Shown here in pieces: positions 44,363 to 53,958 of a stretch of DNA of 64,000 nt. The stretch is from an uncultured Pelagimonas sp. (GTDB taxonomy: Bacteria > Pseudomonadota > Alphaproteobacteria > Rhodobacterales > Rhodobacteraceae). Position 1 is the stretch's first letter. Each line of letters opens with the position of its first letter. A program made the position numbers and the translations under genes. Location of the stretch: the NCBI GenBank assembly GCA_947497905.1, contig CANMIH010000004.1, positions 124,001 to 188,000 of the forward strand. Reading direction: 5' to 3'. The notes beneath the pieces are model-generated. The model was not told where the DNA came from and made no database searches. It saw only the letters and a program-made list of their open reading frames with translations.

Positions 44363-45451
44363 TTATTCTCGCAGACCATCCAACAGCGCGATGGGTGTCA
44401 AAATCCCCCCAATTAACTGCAAGCTGGGCAATATCTCTGCAACCGCCTGGTTCCATGTTCCGAGAGGGGTGTGAGGAACGTAGACAACATCACCGGGCCG
44501 CAAGGGAAAATCCAACTTGTCGCCGACCAACATGGCGGCAACATCGACAACGATCAGCTCGCCTCGTGTTGTCGACAACGATCGGATCACGCGGACCTCT
44601 TGCAGCTGAGCGGAGGGTTCTTTCGGACCACCTGCCAAAGCGAGTGTCTCTAGCATGGTGCGCTTTTCTGCTCCAAAGGCATAGCCTCCGGGGGATTCGA
44701 CTGCGCCCAGTACATAGACACGCATATCCTCACGGCTTGGGGCAAAAATGACGTCCCCTGAACGCATCCAGACATTCTGTCTGAAATCTCCGTTTTTCAG
44801 CAATGCAGCAAGATCGACAGTACAAACACTGCTTCCTCGGATGAGGCGCGCTCCAGGAAGATAGGCGTCTTCTTCCAACCCTTCGGCCAAGGCGAGGGCC
44901 TCAATAAGCTCGGTTGCAAATTCAAGGTATTTGACACCGGGCTTGCGAAACTCGCCTAGGAAATAAATCGGATGGCTTTCTGCTTTGGCCAGTTCGACGG
45001 TAACCCAAGGGTCATTGAACTCAACGGTATAGGCCTGCTTCAACTCGGTTTGAATCTGGCGTGTCGTCATACCCGCGACGCGCGTGTTTTCAATGATGGG
45101 AAGCTGGACATAGCCTTCCGCATCAACACGCGCGGTGAAGCCGTCCATGCCCTCTTCGCCGAAAATGTTAAATCTCAGATCGTCACCGGGACCAACTTTG
45201 TAGCGAAGATCCACCTCGCCGCGAGCTCGGATGAGATGGTCGCCTTTGCCACCATAAACCGCACGCGTTCCACCACAATGCGGCCCGTCAAACCCCTCAG
45301 GCGTGCGCCCAACAACCGTCATGCGGGATACAACACCATCATCAACCAGACGACTGTGATCAAGCGCGTCGGTACAGCTGGCAAGCGCCAGAATGACCAA
45401 GCCGAGGGACAGGCGCTTCAACGCCCGAATTGACGAAAAGTCTGACAGCAT
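44363..45451 (-). CDS. Wza-like polysaccharide export outer-membrane lipoprotein
   Basis: 362 residues. A lipoprotein signal ends in ILALASCTD (Cys about 26). The Poly_export domain (about 80-165) with KVGPGDDLRFNIFGEEGMDG is followed by two SLBB-like repeats (about 170-330) including the GPHDV/PGDVVY-type phrases RSGDVIFAPS and RPGDVVYVPH. It should form the periplasm-to-outer-membrane channel for the polysaccharide made by the genes divergent to it. It lacks a clear C-terminal amphipathic Wza helix, so outer-membrane insertion is uncertain. Confidence 0.9.
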   Translation of the reverse strand: MLSDFSSIRALKRLSLGLVILALASCTDALDHSRLVDDGVVSRMTVVGRTPEGFDGPHCGGTRAVYGGKGDHLIRARGEVDLRYKVGPGDDLRFNIFGEEGMDGFTARVDAEGYVQLPIIENTRVAGMTTRQIQTELKQAYTVEFNDPWVTVELAKAESHPIYFLGEFRKPGVKYLEFATELIEALALAEGLEEDAYLPGARLIRGSSVCTVDLAALLKNGDFRQNVWMRSGDVIFAPSREDMRVYVLGAVESPGGYAFGAEKRTMLETLALAGGPKEPSAQLQEVRVIRSLSTTRGELIVVDVAAMLVGDKLDFPLRPGDVVYVPHTPLGTWNQAVAEILPSLQLIGGILTPIALLDGLRE

Positions 45452-45621
45452 ATGCGTAATCTGCCTGTTTTACACCTCGCCTTTTTGCGGCAAGGCCACT
45501 GCTATTTGTTATTTGTACATACTTTTAGACAGTGACCTAACCCCTTGCCAAGCCCAGCTCTCTTTCAAAGCACGTTAAGATTTTAACTGTGGCTTTTGTT
45601 GATTGTCGAAGGAGATTTCAG

Positions 45622-46884
45622 ATGGTTGTTTTGTTAGGTGCAGCTCCGGACACAGGAAATCGAGGGGTCAGCGCATTAAGTTCTGCCGCAGTGGCCGGGC
45701 TCAAGATGCGGGGCGTTCCCAATATTACAATTGCAGATCATGGTCGCGGGCTGAGGGTGCAGGATGACGGTTCTCAACGTATCGGGCTGACCCACAGCCG
45801 CCGGATCTGGCGCGGGGACAGCCTGACAGCGGTTGCGGCCAGCGCGCGGTTCGGGGGGGTGGGAAATCCAACGGCGTCTACGCTTCTAAAGGCAGCGGCA
45901 GTTTTAGATGTCTCTGGCGGAGATAGTTTTACGGACCTCTATGGTTCGCGCCGCTTCACCTCGATCACATGGCCAAAGCAAATCGTTTTGAATGCAAAAC
46001 GGCCACTCATCTTGCTTCCCCAGACACTTGGGCCCTTTGAGCGACGTGAAAATGCTGCAGTGGCAACAAGGATTTTGGCTCGTGCAAAATCAGTTTGGGT
46101 TCGGGATCGACGCAGTGAGGTTATCCTGCAAAATCTTTTGGACGATCTCTATGATCCATCAATCCACCGACGCTGCCCGGATATGGCGGTCTTGCTACCA
46201 GCCAAACGCCCGACCGTTCTTTCGATTGCCTTGGCGTCTTGGCTGACCGAAACGCGCGATTTTCCGGTCGCCGGTTTGAACGTAAGCGGTCTGTTGTGGC
46301 AGGGTGATAAAGACGCGCAAGCACAGTTTGGACTGAAGTCATCCCATCGGGATCAAGCTATTGCCATCGCGACCGCGATTTTAGAAAGCGATCTCCTGCT
46401 GCGCCTGCTGCTTGTGCCACATGTCAAGCGCCCAACTGGTGACCCCGAGAGCGATCAGGATGCCGCGGAACAGCTTTTGCAGCACCTGAATATACGTTTT
46501 CCCGGTCGCGTTCAGGTCGTTTCACAGGAATTCGACGAATGTGAACTCAAATGGATCATTTCGCATCTAGACTGGTTTGCCGGTGCACGCATGCATTCGA
46601 CCATTGCGGGGTTTTCTTCTGGGGTCCCAACGCTTGGTTTGGGATACTCTGACAAAGCAGCCGGCGTCTTTGCCGAATGTGGTTTGGGTCAACATGTGAT
46701 GGATCTCCGTAGAACAGAAACATCTGAAATCGGTGACCGTGTAACCGCCTCTTTGGCGGCACGACTTGAGACGCGAGCTCAAATCAGTGGCGAGATCACC
46801 TCCGTTAAAACACGCGCCGAAGAGGCAATGGATGCAATCGCGTCGGATGTTCTGGGCGTTCCGGCCCGGGGACATGCAGCATGA
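45622..46884 (+). CDS. Polysaccharide pyruvyl transferase family protein
   Basis: 420 residues from ATG 45622, which has AAGGAG upstream (an earlier ATG at 45589 has none). It opens with LLGAAPDTGNRGVSALSSA and has a Rossmann-like two-domain body including DVSGGDSFTDLYGSRRF (about 95-111), LILLPQTLGPF (about 132) and a late DWFAGARMHSTIAGFSSGVP (about 313-332), the pattern of the WcaK/CsaB family. These add ketal pyruvate from phosphoenolpyruvate to sugars. It overlaps the flippase gene by 4 bases. Confidence 0.88.
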   Translation: MVVLLGAAPDTGNRGVSALSSAAVAGLKMRGVPNITIADHGRGLRVQDDGSQRIGLTHSRRIWRGDSLTAVAASARFGGVGNPTASTLLKAAAVLDVSGGDSFTDLYGSRRFTSITWPKQIVLNAKRPLILLPQTLGPFERRENAAVATRILARAKSVWVRDRRSEVILQNLLDDLYDPSIHRRCPDMAVLLPAKRPTVLSIALASWLTETRDFPVAGLNVSGLLWQGDKDAQAQFGLKSSHRDQAIAIATAILESDLLLRLLLVPHVKRPTGDPESDQDAAEQLLQHLNIRFPGRVQVVSQEFDECELKWIISHLDWFAGARMHSTIAGFSSGVPTLGLGYSDKAAGVFAECGLGQHVMDLRRTETSEIGDRVTASLAARLETRAQISGEITSVKTRAEEAMDAIASDVLGVPARGHAA

Positions 46885-48104
46885 GCGCGACGAGCCCTCA
46901 AAAAGCTCTGGCCTGGAGCGTGCCGATCTTTGCGGAAGCAGTGGCGCTTGGCCGTTCTATTCTTCTTGCCCGGTTTATCGGGGCTGACGAACTGGGCCAA
47001 GCGATTGTTCTGGCAGTCGTTCTGCGGTTCGCTGAAATGATGAGTGACTTTGGTTTAGAGCGGCTGCTTGTGCAGGCCCACGATGGAGATGAAGCCGAAC
47101 TTCAGGCCAATTTGCAGGGCGCTGCACTGCTTCGTGCGATTGGGTTGTGCGGGCTGTTGATGGTGGCGTCACCCCTTCTCAGCGCAGTGTTTCCCGATGG
47201 GCCGTCGGTGTTCAGCTACATGTTGCTTGCGCTGGTTCCTCTGATCAAAGGGGGGCTACACCTTGATTATCGCCGCGCGGAACGCCGCTTTGAGTATCGC
47301 GGCCTGGCTTATGTAGAAACCGGGGCTGCAATTGCGATGCTGGCGGGGCTGGCAGTGGCCATACTCGCCGGTTTTCAAGATCACCGTGTTTTGCTTGGGG
47401 CATTGCTGGTGCATGCCTGCGCGCAAGTGGCGTTGTCTCATTTCGTCGCCAAACGCCGTTGGAACGTATCGTTTCAGATTTCCTATCTGATGCGCATTTG
47501 GATCTTTGGCGCACCTCTGGTTGTCAATGCCGGGCTGATGTTTCTGACCTTGCAGGCGGATCGGTTGATTGTTGCAGTTGCCTGGACTTGGCAGGACGTA
47601 GCCGTCTATGGAATTACCGCGCAACTGGCGTTTTTGCCGGCTCTAATTTTCGGACGCGCGGCCAATTCCCTTCTGCTTCCAAAATTCAGTGCCGCCTCAG
47701 TGCACCACCAAGAGCCTTTGCTTACACGAATTGTGACCCATTCGGCGGGCGCCGGGTGTCTCTTTGCCCTGGGATTCACACTTGTCGCACCCTCAGCCAT
47801 CGGATGGGTTTATGGCGACGAAATCGTGCCTGCAGCAGCGCTTGCTCTGGTGTTTGGCATTGCGGCGGGCGCACGGATTGCACGAACACCTTGGTCGGTT
47901 TTGGCAGTTGCAACAGCGCGCACCGGCGACACCGCCCGCGCCAATCTAATTCGGGCAGCGGCCCTTGTTCCGGCTGTTGCCTGCGCCTTTTCGGGTCAGT
48001 CAATTGTGATTTTTGCACTTTGTGCAGCCTGCGGCGAGATCGCAGCCTGGGTGGCCGGATGGTGGTTGTTTAAGCGTAATAATTTCAAAGAGGTATTGGT
48101 ATGA
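46881..48104 (+). CDS. Wzx-type oligosaccharide flippase
   Basis: 407 residues with about twelve hydrophobic segments, in the polysaccharide-biosynthesis/MOP style (PST/Wzx family). It would flip undecaprenyl-linked repeat units across the inner membrane for Wzy-type assembly. ATGA overlaps at both ends show tight coupling to the pyruvyl transferase-like and FrhB-like genes. The exact sugar unit is unknown. Confidence 0.85.
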   Translation: MSATSPQKALAWSVPIFAEAVALGRSILLARFIGADELGQAIVLAVVLRFAEMMSDFGLERLLVQAHDGDEAELQANLQGAALLRAIGLCGLLMVASPLLSAVFPDGPSVFSYMLLALVPLIKGGLHLDYRRAERRFEYRGLAYVETGAAIAMLAGLAVAILAGFQDHRVLLGALLVHACAQVALSHFVAKRRWNVSFQISYLMRIWIFGAPLVVNAGLMFLTLQADRLIVAVAWTWQDVAVYGITAQLAFLPALIFGRAANSLLLPKFSAASVHHQEPLLTRIVTHSAGAGCLFALGFTLVAPSAIGWVYGDEIVPAAALALVFGIAAGARIARTPWSVLAVATARTGDTARANLIRAAALVPAVACAFSGQSIVIFALCAACGEIAAWVAGWWLFKRNNFKEVLV

Positions 48105-49363
48105 GCTGCAAAGTTGACACGATTTCTAAGGTCGTAGAATCCAATCTATGTAATGGCTGTGGGGCCTGCGCAGGGGCTTTCCCCAATGCCTTCAAGATGA
48201 TCGATGATGCTATTGAAGGACGCCGCCCGGTGGCGCTGTCACCCAATGGTTCCGCAGATCGCGACGCACTCGCGGTATGTGGTGGCCTCGGCCTGGCTCC
48301 TTTACCAGCCAAAGACAAAGTCGAGGCGGATTGGGGGCCAGTTCTGGCTTGTTGGGAAGGTCATGCCGCGGATGCGGAAACCCGATTTCGTGGGTCATCG
48401 GGGGGGGCTGTTACCGCTTTGGCCACATTCCTGCTGGAAAAAGATCAGGCCGGAGCAGTGGCACACATTCGTGGTCGTCGAGATGATCCTCGCTTTAACG
48501 AAGCCACCTTAAGCACCACGGGACAGGACATCCTGTCAGCCGCAGGATCGCGCTATGCTCAGGCAAGCCTCTTGGATGTCTTGCCGCAGGTGCGCGAGGC
48601 CCCGACCCAAGTCGCCTTTATCGGGAAACCTTGTGACATCACCAGCCTGACAAAGGCACGTCAGGTCGATCCAGATTTAGATAGGCGCGTGGGTCTGACA
48701 ATCGCGATTTTCTGTGCGGGTGCACCAAACCTCGCGGCAACGGAAACGCTTTTGGATCGACTTGGTGTTCCCAAAAAGGCGAAACTTACGGATCTGCGGT
48801 ATCGCGGATTTGGATGGCCTGGAAAAATGCAGGCGCGGTGGATTGATGCCGACGGAACTCCACAAGTGTCTGCCGCTATCAGTTACGCAGACGGTTGGGG
48901 AAGTGTCTTGCAATCAGGACGTCGTTGGCGCTGTCGGATTTGCGATGACCATACAGGTGCTTTTGCGGATATTTCCGTAGGCGATCCTTGGCATACGCCG
49001 CCTCAGGGGCAAAAAGACAAAGGCAAGTCGCTCATTGTGGCGCGCACTCCGGCGGGCAAGGCGCTAATCGAAGAGGCCATTGCAGCAGGTGTTCTGATTG
49101 CGACCGAGGCCCCGCGTGATGTGATCGCCGCTGCGCAGCCCAATTTGTTGCAGACCAATGCTGCGGTTTGGGGACGACGTGTCGCTATGACCTTGGTAGG
49201 GATGCCGACCCCTTTGGCAAGCACATCGTCAAGCTTTGGCGCGTGGGCCAGACAGCTGAACACCGTCAATAAAGTCAAATCCATTCTGGGTACTATCAAG
49301 CGAATTTGGCAAAAACGACTGTTTCGCGCGGTCCGCCTGACACCAGTTCAGCGCGATCAGTGA
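48101..49363 (+). CDS. FrhB-like (coenzyme F420 hydrogenase beta-subunit family) iron-sulfur protein in an EPS cluster
   Basis: 420 residues. An N-terminal ferredoxin-like motif CNGCGACAG (about 17-25) is followed by FrhB_FdhB N- and C-terminal domains with FRGSSGGAVTALATFLLEKD (about 97-116), IGKPCDITSLTKA (about 174-186) and a CRICDDHTGAFADISVGDPW segment (about 287-306). Such proteins, usually redox enzymes with F420 or FAD, recur in surface-polysaccharide clusters next to pyruvyl transferases; their role there is not settled. It overlaps the flippase gene by 4 bases. Confidence 0.82.
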   Translation: MSCKVDTISKVVESNLCNGCGACAGAFPNAFKMIDDAIEGRRPVALSPNGSADRDALAVCGGLGLAPLPAKDKVEADWGPVLACWEGHAADAETRFRGSSGGAVTALATFLLEKDQAGAVAHIRGRRDDPRFNEATLSTTGQDILSAAGSRYAQASLLDVLPQVREAPTQVAFIGKPCDITSLTKARQVDPDLDRRVGLTIAIFCAGAPNLAATETLLDRLGVPKKAKLTDLRYRGFGWPGKMQARWIDADGTPQVSAAISYADGWGSVLQSGRRWRCRICDDHTGAFADISVGDPWHTPPQGQKDKGKSLIVARTPAGKALIEEAIAAGVLIATEAPRDVIAAAQPNLLQTNAAVWGRRVAMTLVGMPTPLASTSSSFGAWARQLNTVNKVKSILGTIKRIWQKRLFRAVRLTPVQRDQ

Positions 49364-49368
49364 TTGCC

Positions 49369-50691
49369 ATGACAGTTGCTCTTCAACCTACATTGGCTGC
49401 GCAGCAGCGCCCAGGACGTCGCCTTTGGGGGGTGCCGCTTCCGGTTGTGTTTTTCTTTCTCGGAATGATTTTGCCAACTGCGATTTCGGTCAGTGTGGGC
49501 GGCATGCGGTTGTCAGCCTACCGTATTGTTTTGCTTATCATGTTTGTTCCAATGATCTGGACGCTGATAACGGGTGCGAGAGGAAAGCTGAAAATTTTCG
49601 ATGGTTTTGCCATAGCGCATTCGGTTTGGGCGTTGCTGGCGCTGATCAAATGGGGCGGCATTGCACAGGGTTTGGAATCCGGCGGGATCTATGTCGTAGA
49701 GGCCCTGGGTGCCTATCTTATCGGCCGTCTCTTTATCCGCAGCTATGAAGACTTTCGGGCAATGGCCAATGCGTATGTGGGCACTGTGGTTGGCATGCTC
49801 GCCTTTACCATCCCCGAAGCCTTGACTGGCACCCATTTTCTAAAAGACACGGCGGCTTCGCTGTTTGGGGGCGCGAAGGCCCATTTCATCGACAAACGTA
49901 TGGGGCTTGAACGCGCCTTTGGCTCATTTGACCATCCCATCCTTTATGGGGTCTTTTCGGCCTCGGCCTTTTCGATGGCCTATTATATCTGCGCGGGCCG
50001 TTCATTGAGCAATATGCGCGGTATGTTGAAAGTCATAGGGGTGATTGTCGCCACTTTTATCTCCGCCTCGGGTGGGCCCTATGTTGTTCTGTTGATGCAG
50101 ATTTTTGTCGCAGGGTGGGATCGCGCGCTGCAATTTATCGGTCGGTGGAGACTGTTGTTCACTCTGATGGGCTTGACCTACGTTGGTATTGATCTGTTTT
50201 CAAACCGCACCCCGTTTCATGTGTTTGTGTCCTATTTCACCTTCTCGGCACACTCGGCCTACAACCGCATAAACATCTGGATTTATGGCACTGCTGAGGT
50301 CGCACGCCATCCGATTTTCGGGATCGGGCTTGGGGATTGGATCCGCGCCCCTTGGATGTCGGATTCCATGGACAATTTCTGGCTGTTGATCACTGTGCGA
50401 TATGGGGTCCCCGCGCTTTTGTTCTTGCTTGCCACGGTTTTTGGGTTGGTGATTGCAGCAGGCCTGCGCAAAAATCTTCCGCTTGAGTGGCGTCACGCCC
50501 GCCATGCTTGGGCGTTCACGCTGTTTGGTATCTCCGTCGCGGCAGCGACGGTGCATCTGTGGAACGCTTTGTTTGTGCTTTTCATGTTTCTTGTTGGGTC
50601 AGGGGCCTGGATGGCTGATCCATCCGTGCGCCCCAAGTCGCGTGCCCTTCGTCCCCAATCCAAACCGCGCCGCGCGCCAACGTTGTTTTGA
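49369..50691 (+). CDS. O-antigen ligase / Wzy-like membrane protein
   Basis: 440 residues with ten or more membrane helices and a large periplasmic loop (about 300-330, with the short sequence RINIWIYGTAEVARHPIFG). It fits the O-antigen ligase/polymerase superfamily that polymerises or transfers lipid-linked glycans. ATG 49369 is used; a GTG at 49360 would overlap the previous stop by 4 bases, a style used elsewhere in this operon, and is also possible. In this cluster it is the likely polymerase. Confidence 0.85.
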   Translation: MTVALQPTLAAQQRPGRRLWGVPLPVVFFFLGMILPTAISVSVGGMRLSAYRIVLLIMFVPMIWTLITGARGKLKIFDGFAIAHSVWALLALIKWGGIAQGLESGGIYVVEALGAYLIGRLFIRSYEDFRAMANAYVGTVVGMLAFTIPEALTGTHFLKDTAASLFGGAKAHFIDKRMGLERAFGSFDHPILYGVFSASAFSMAYYICAGRSLSNMRGMLKVIGVIVATFISASGGPYVVLLMQIFVAGWDRALQFIGRWRLLFTLMGLTYVGIDLFSNRTPFHVFVSYFTFSAHSAYNRINIWIYGTAEVARHPIFGIGLGDWIRAPWMSDSMDNFWLLITVRYGVPALLFLLATVFGLVIAAGLRKNLPLEWRHARHAWAFTLFGISVAAATVHLWNALFVLFMFLVGSGAWMADPSVRPKSRALRPQSKPRRAPTLF

Positions 50692-50707
50692 GTAAGGAGA
50701 CCAGATT

Positions 50708-51634
50708 ATGGATCTGTCGATTGTCATTGTGAATTGGAACACGCGGGACATGTTGCATGAGTGCCTGTCCTCAACATTTGCGGGGTTGGGAGAGCTCGAG
50801 GCAGAAGTTTGGGTGGTAGACAATGCCTCAACAGATGGCTCTGTCGAGATGGTAGAAGATGATTTCCCTCAGGTTAGGCTGATCCAGAATTCGGAAAACC
50901 GGGGGTTTGCGGCAGCGAACAACCAAGCCCTGCAACAAGCCGTAGGTCGTCATGTTCTTCTGTTGAATTCTGACACTGTGGTTTTGGAGGATGTCATCCC
51001 GAAATCGGTGTCCTGGCTGGATAACCACCCGGAATTTGCGGTCATGGGCTGTCGTGTTCTGAATTCTGACAAAACTCTGCAGATCACTGGATCGCAATTT
51101 CCGTCACTTCTCAACCTCGCACTTCAAGCCTCGGGGCTGTCCCGTCTTCCGGGCACATTCTTTGATCGATATCGAATGACGCGCTGGGATCGGCGGGATA
51201 CCCGTGAAGTTGATGTGGTTTCTGGCTGTTACATGCTGGTCCGCGGCCACGCGATGCGACAGATCGGGATGCTTGACGAAGATTTCTTTTTCTACGGTGA
51301 AGAAACCGATTGGTGCCGCCGTTTTGCGAAGAATGGATGGAAGCTCGCTTTGGCGCCTGTTGGCGAGATTATCCACCATGGCGGAGGGTCTGTGCGGGCC
51401 CTGAACCACAAACGTGATGTGATGCTGACCCAGGGCACCGTGCGATTGCACCGCAAACATTTTGGGGTGGCCGGTGGCGTCGCGTGTTGGGGGCTGCTGA
51501 TGGCGTTTAACGCGGTACGCGCAGTCACCTGGAGTGGGCTGTCACCCATGATGGGTATTCAAGCTAAAGACCGAGCTCAGCATTTTCGCAGGGTTACGCG
51601 AGACGTATTCACTGCCGGTTTCCAAGTAGAGTGA
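50708..51634 (+). CDS. Glycosyltransferase family 2 (rhamnosyltransferase-like)
   Basis: 308 residues, start preceded by AAGGAGA. It opens with MDLSIVIVNWNTRDML, has the nucleotide-sugar region VVDNASTDGSVEMV (about 37-50) and a LLNSDTVV metal-binding-type motif (about 87-94), and later EDFFFYGEETDWCRRFAKNG (about 195-214), typical of WbbL-like GT2 enzymes. It adds one sugar of the repeat unit at the cytoplasmic membrane face. Confidence 0.9.
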   Translation: MDLSIVIVNWNTRDMLHECLSSTFAGLGELEAEVWVVDNASTDGSVEMVEDDFPQVRLIQNSENRGFAAANNQALQQAVGRHVLLLNSDTVVLEDVIPKSVSWLDNHPEFAVMGCRVLNSDKTLQITGSQFPSLLNLALQASGLSRLPGTFFDRYRMTRWDRRDTREVDVVSGCYMLVRGHAMRQIGMLDEDFFFYGEETDWCRRFAKNGWKLALAPVGEIIHHGGGSVRALNHKRDVMLTQGTVRLHRKHFGVAGGVACWGLLMAFNAVRAVTWSGLSPMMGIQAKDRAQHFRRVTRDVFTAGFQVE

Positions 51635-51642
51635 GGGTACTT

Positions 51643-52896
51643 ATGCGTGTTTTTGTGATGGCTCCAAACATTGATGGAACGGACGTCGGAGAAGCTTATG
51701 TGGCGTTTAAATGGGTCGAGGCCCTGTCGCATCGAGTGGACCTGACCATTGCCAGCTTTGAGCGCCCCGGCCGAAAATCGCTCGCTCAACAGTTGCCGAA
51801 TGCAAGGGTCGTGTCTTGGCCAGAGCCGAGGATTGCACGTGTGCATGAACGGTTGAATGCCATGGCCAAACCCGCCTGGCCTGTTTTTGCGGCGCGAGTA
51901 CATAGGTTTCTACGGCAAGAAATTCGCGCGGAGCGTTGCTTTGATCTCGCACACCAACTGATGCCTCAAGCAGCACGCTATGCCTCTCCACTTCGACATT
52001 TCGATATCCCGTACATCATTGGGCCGCTCGGAGGTGCGTTGGAGACACCAGGAGCTTTTCGTCATGAAGCAGGAAGTGCTCCGCTCTTTACACGGTTGCG
52101 TGCCTTGGACGCGTGGAGGTTTCGGAATGACCGGGCGCTGCGCGCCAGCTACTCAGGTGCCGCAGCTGTGTTGGGTGTGGCGCCGTATGTAAAAGACATC
52201 TTGGCGGATGTTCCTCTCAAACGGTTCGAAGCTATTTTAGAACTTGGCATCGAAGAATTAGCACCAGACGTTGTGCGTCGGCCAGTCGAAGGTCAATTGC
52301 GCCTTTTGCATGTGGGTCGAGGGGTTAGGACCAAAGGACTACGTGATGCTGTCCGAGCCTTGGCTAGGTTGAAAAATCATCCGGGGATTACACTGACGAG
52401 CGCGGGGGCCGGGGAAGAGATCGAGATCTGCCGCAGAGACGCGGAGAGATTGGGCGTTGCAGACCGCGTTACGTTTTTGGGCCGTATCCCAAGGGCTGAT
52501 GTTGAAGAGCTATACCGGTCGCATGACGTGTTCTGTTTCCCTTCGTTCAGAGAACCCGCTGGGGGTGTTCTCTATGAGGCCATGCGGTGGGGGCTACCGG
52601 TTATCACAGCGGCACGCGGTGGGCCTGATTGGATTGTGGATGGTACCTGTGGGGTGCGTATTCCGGTCACGACCCCCGATACCTTTGCAAATGATATTGC
52701 TGAAGGGGTGTTAAAACTGGCTCAGAATATCGAGCTTCGTCAGTCGCTTGGCGCCGGCGCGCGTGTCAAAGTCGAGCGGGAAGGGCTTTGGTCAGAAAAG
52801 GCCGACAATCTCATTCGACTATATCAAGAATTGATTGGCTCGAAGAAGGTCTACATTGGTGAACAAAAGGTTAGCTCGCTGACCATGCGTGCGTAG
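51643..52896 (+). CDS. Glycosyltransferase family 4
   Basis: 417 residues, ATG 51643 with GAGGG just before; an upstream in-frame GTG at 51631 is less likely. GT-B fold. The C-terminal donor-binding part is clear: LLHVGRGVRTKGLRDAVRAL (about 224-243) and FPSFREPAGGVLYEAMRWG (about 302-320), the EX7E-type motif of GT4 retaining enzymes. The stop codon lies within a 14-base perfect inverted repeat. Confidence 0.9.
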   Translation: MRVFVMAPNIDGTDVGEAYVAFKWVEALSHRVDLTIASFERPGRKSLAQQLPNARVVSWPEPRIARVHERLNAMAKPAWPVFAARVHRFLRQEIRAERCFDLAHQLMPQAARYASPLRHFDIPYIIGPLGGALETPGAFRHEAGSAPLFTRLRALDAWRFRNDRALRASYSGAAAVLGVAPYVKDILADVPLKRFEAILELGIEELAPDVVRRPVEGQLRLLHVGRGVRTKGLRDAVRALARLKNHPGITLTSAGAGEEIEICRRDAERLGVADRVTFLGRIPRADVEELYRSHDVFCFPSFREPAGGVLYEAMRWGLPVITAARGGPDWIVDGTCGVRIPVTTPDTFANDIAEGVLKLAQNIELRQSLGAGARVKVEREGLWSEKADNLIRLYQELIGSKKVYIGEQKVSSLTMRA

Positions 52897-52927
52897 ATCT
52901 GAGCCCTTTGTGAGCTCAGATCTACGC
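52891..52927 (+). promoter_or_regulatory. Strong hairpin across the stop codon of the GT4 gene
   Basis: GCGTAGATCTGAGC (52891-52904) and GCTCAGATCTACGC (52914-52927) form a perfect 14-base stem with a 9-base loop, and the TAG stop at 52894 lies inside the first arm. There is no T run. It may act as a processing or stability element dividing the EPS operon into two segments. Confidence 0.7.
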
Positions 52928-52977
52928 GGCTTCTAAGATAATCTGAAACCAGAGATTAGACTTAGGAGCAGAGTGAC

Positions 52978-53448
52978 ATGACAGGGCTTTCACACGTTTC
53001 CCCCCCTCGCGTTCTTGCCATCTCATCAGGTGGTGGCCATTGGGTACAACTGCTCCGGCTTGCACCTGCGTTTGAGGGGGCCGAGGTGCATTATGCCTGT
53101 ACCGATGCGGACGCTGCAGGAGATGTTTCAGCGGCGCCGTTTTACATCTACCCGGATGCCAACAAGAGCCAACCTATCAAGCTGGCGCTCACTGCGATCC
53201 GTATCGCCTGTATCATTGTGTGGGTGCGTCCCGACGTCATCGTCAGCACTGGCGCGGCGGGTGGCGGACTTGCAGTCATGATGGGACGCTGGCTGGGCAT
53301 CAGATCTCTTTTTGTGGATTCAATCGCCAACGCCAAAGAGCTTTCGGTTTCTGCCAAACTTGCCTTGCGGGCTGCAGATGCCGTCTTCACGCAATGGCCA
53401 AAGGTAGCGGCCCAAACGCCTGCGGTTTTTCGCGGCAGTGTGCTGTAA
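52978..53448 (+). CDS. Alg14-like (PssD/EpsE-type) glycosyltransferase subunit
   Basis: 156 residues. It opens with a hydrophobic PRVLAISSGGGHWVQLLRLA (about 9-28) and has the Alg14 region IIVWVRPDVIVSTGAAGGG (about 78-96), matching membrane-anchoring Alg14-like halves of a split GT28-type UDP-sugar transferase. Its catalytic partner, an Alg13-like protein, is encoded 15 bases downstream. The start has AGGAG upstream. Confidence 0.88.
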   Translation: MTGLSHVSPPRVLAISSGGGHWVQLLRLAPAFEGAEVHYACTDADAAGDVSAAPFYIYPDANKSQPIKLALTAIRIACIIVWVRPDVIVSTGAAGGGLAVMMGRWLGIRSLFVDSIANAKELSVSAKLALRAADAVFTQWPKVAAQTPAVFRGSVL

Positions 53449-53463
53449 CTCGGAGGGTTTTTT

Positions 53464-53958
53464 ATGATTTTTGCGACTGTTGGAACGCAGCTTCCTTTTG
53501 ATAGATTGCTTGGTGCCCTCGACAGTTGGGCTGGGTGCCAGCAAAGGGCTTCGGTGTTCGCTCAGACCGGGCGGAGTGGGGTAGATTTTCACAACTTGGA
53601 ATGCACGCCGTTTATGGCACCTTCGATGTTTCGCGATGCGGTGGAACGGGCGCGAGTGATCGTGGGCCACGCAGGGATGGGCACCATCTTAACTGCAGCG
53701 GAGCTTGGCAAACCTGTGATTATCATGCCGCGACGTGCCGCGTTTGGCGAACATCGAAACGATCATCAGCTCGCGACGGCGTCAGAAATGCGCAAATTGC
53801 CGAATGTTTTGGTCGCAGAAGATGAGACCCAGCTGTCTGAGGCTCTTGGCCTGGCAATGTCGGAAACAAGCGGGCATGGCGGTTGCATTTCTCCCTACGC
53901 GTCGCCGGATTTGCTGTCTGCTGTTTCCGATTTCATACGTGGGGGGCGCGCCGAATGA
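53464..53958 (+). CDS. Alg13-like (PssE-type) glycosyltransferase catalytic subunit
   Basis: 164 residues, start after GGAGGG. It begins MIFATVGTQLPFDRLLGALD, as Alg13/PssE proteins do, and contains VIVGHAGMGTILTAAELGKP (about 67-86), the GT28 donor-binding loop, then PRRAAFGEHRNDHQ. It pairs with the preceding Alg14-like protein. The 3' end overlaps the next glycosyltransferase gene (ATGA). Confidence 0.9.
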   Translation: MIFATVGTQLPFDRLLGALDSWAGCQQRASVFAQTGRSGVDFHNLECTPFMAPSMFRDAVERARVIVGHAGMGTILTAAELGKPVIIMPRRAAFGEHRNDHQLATASEMRKLPNVLVAEDETQLSEALGLAMSETSGHGGCISPYASPDLLSAVSDFIRGGRAE

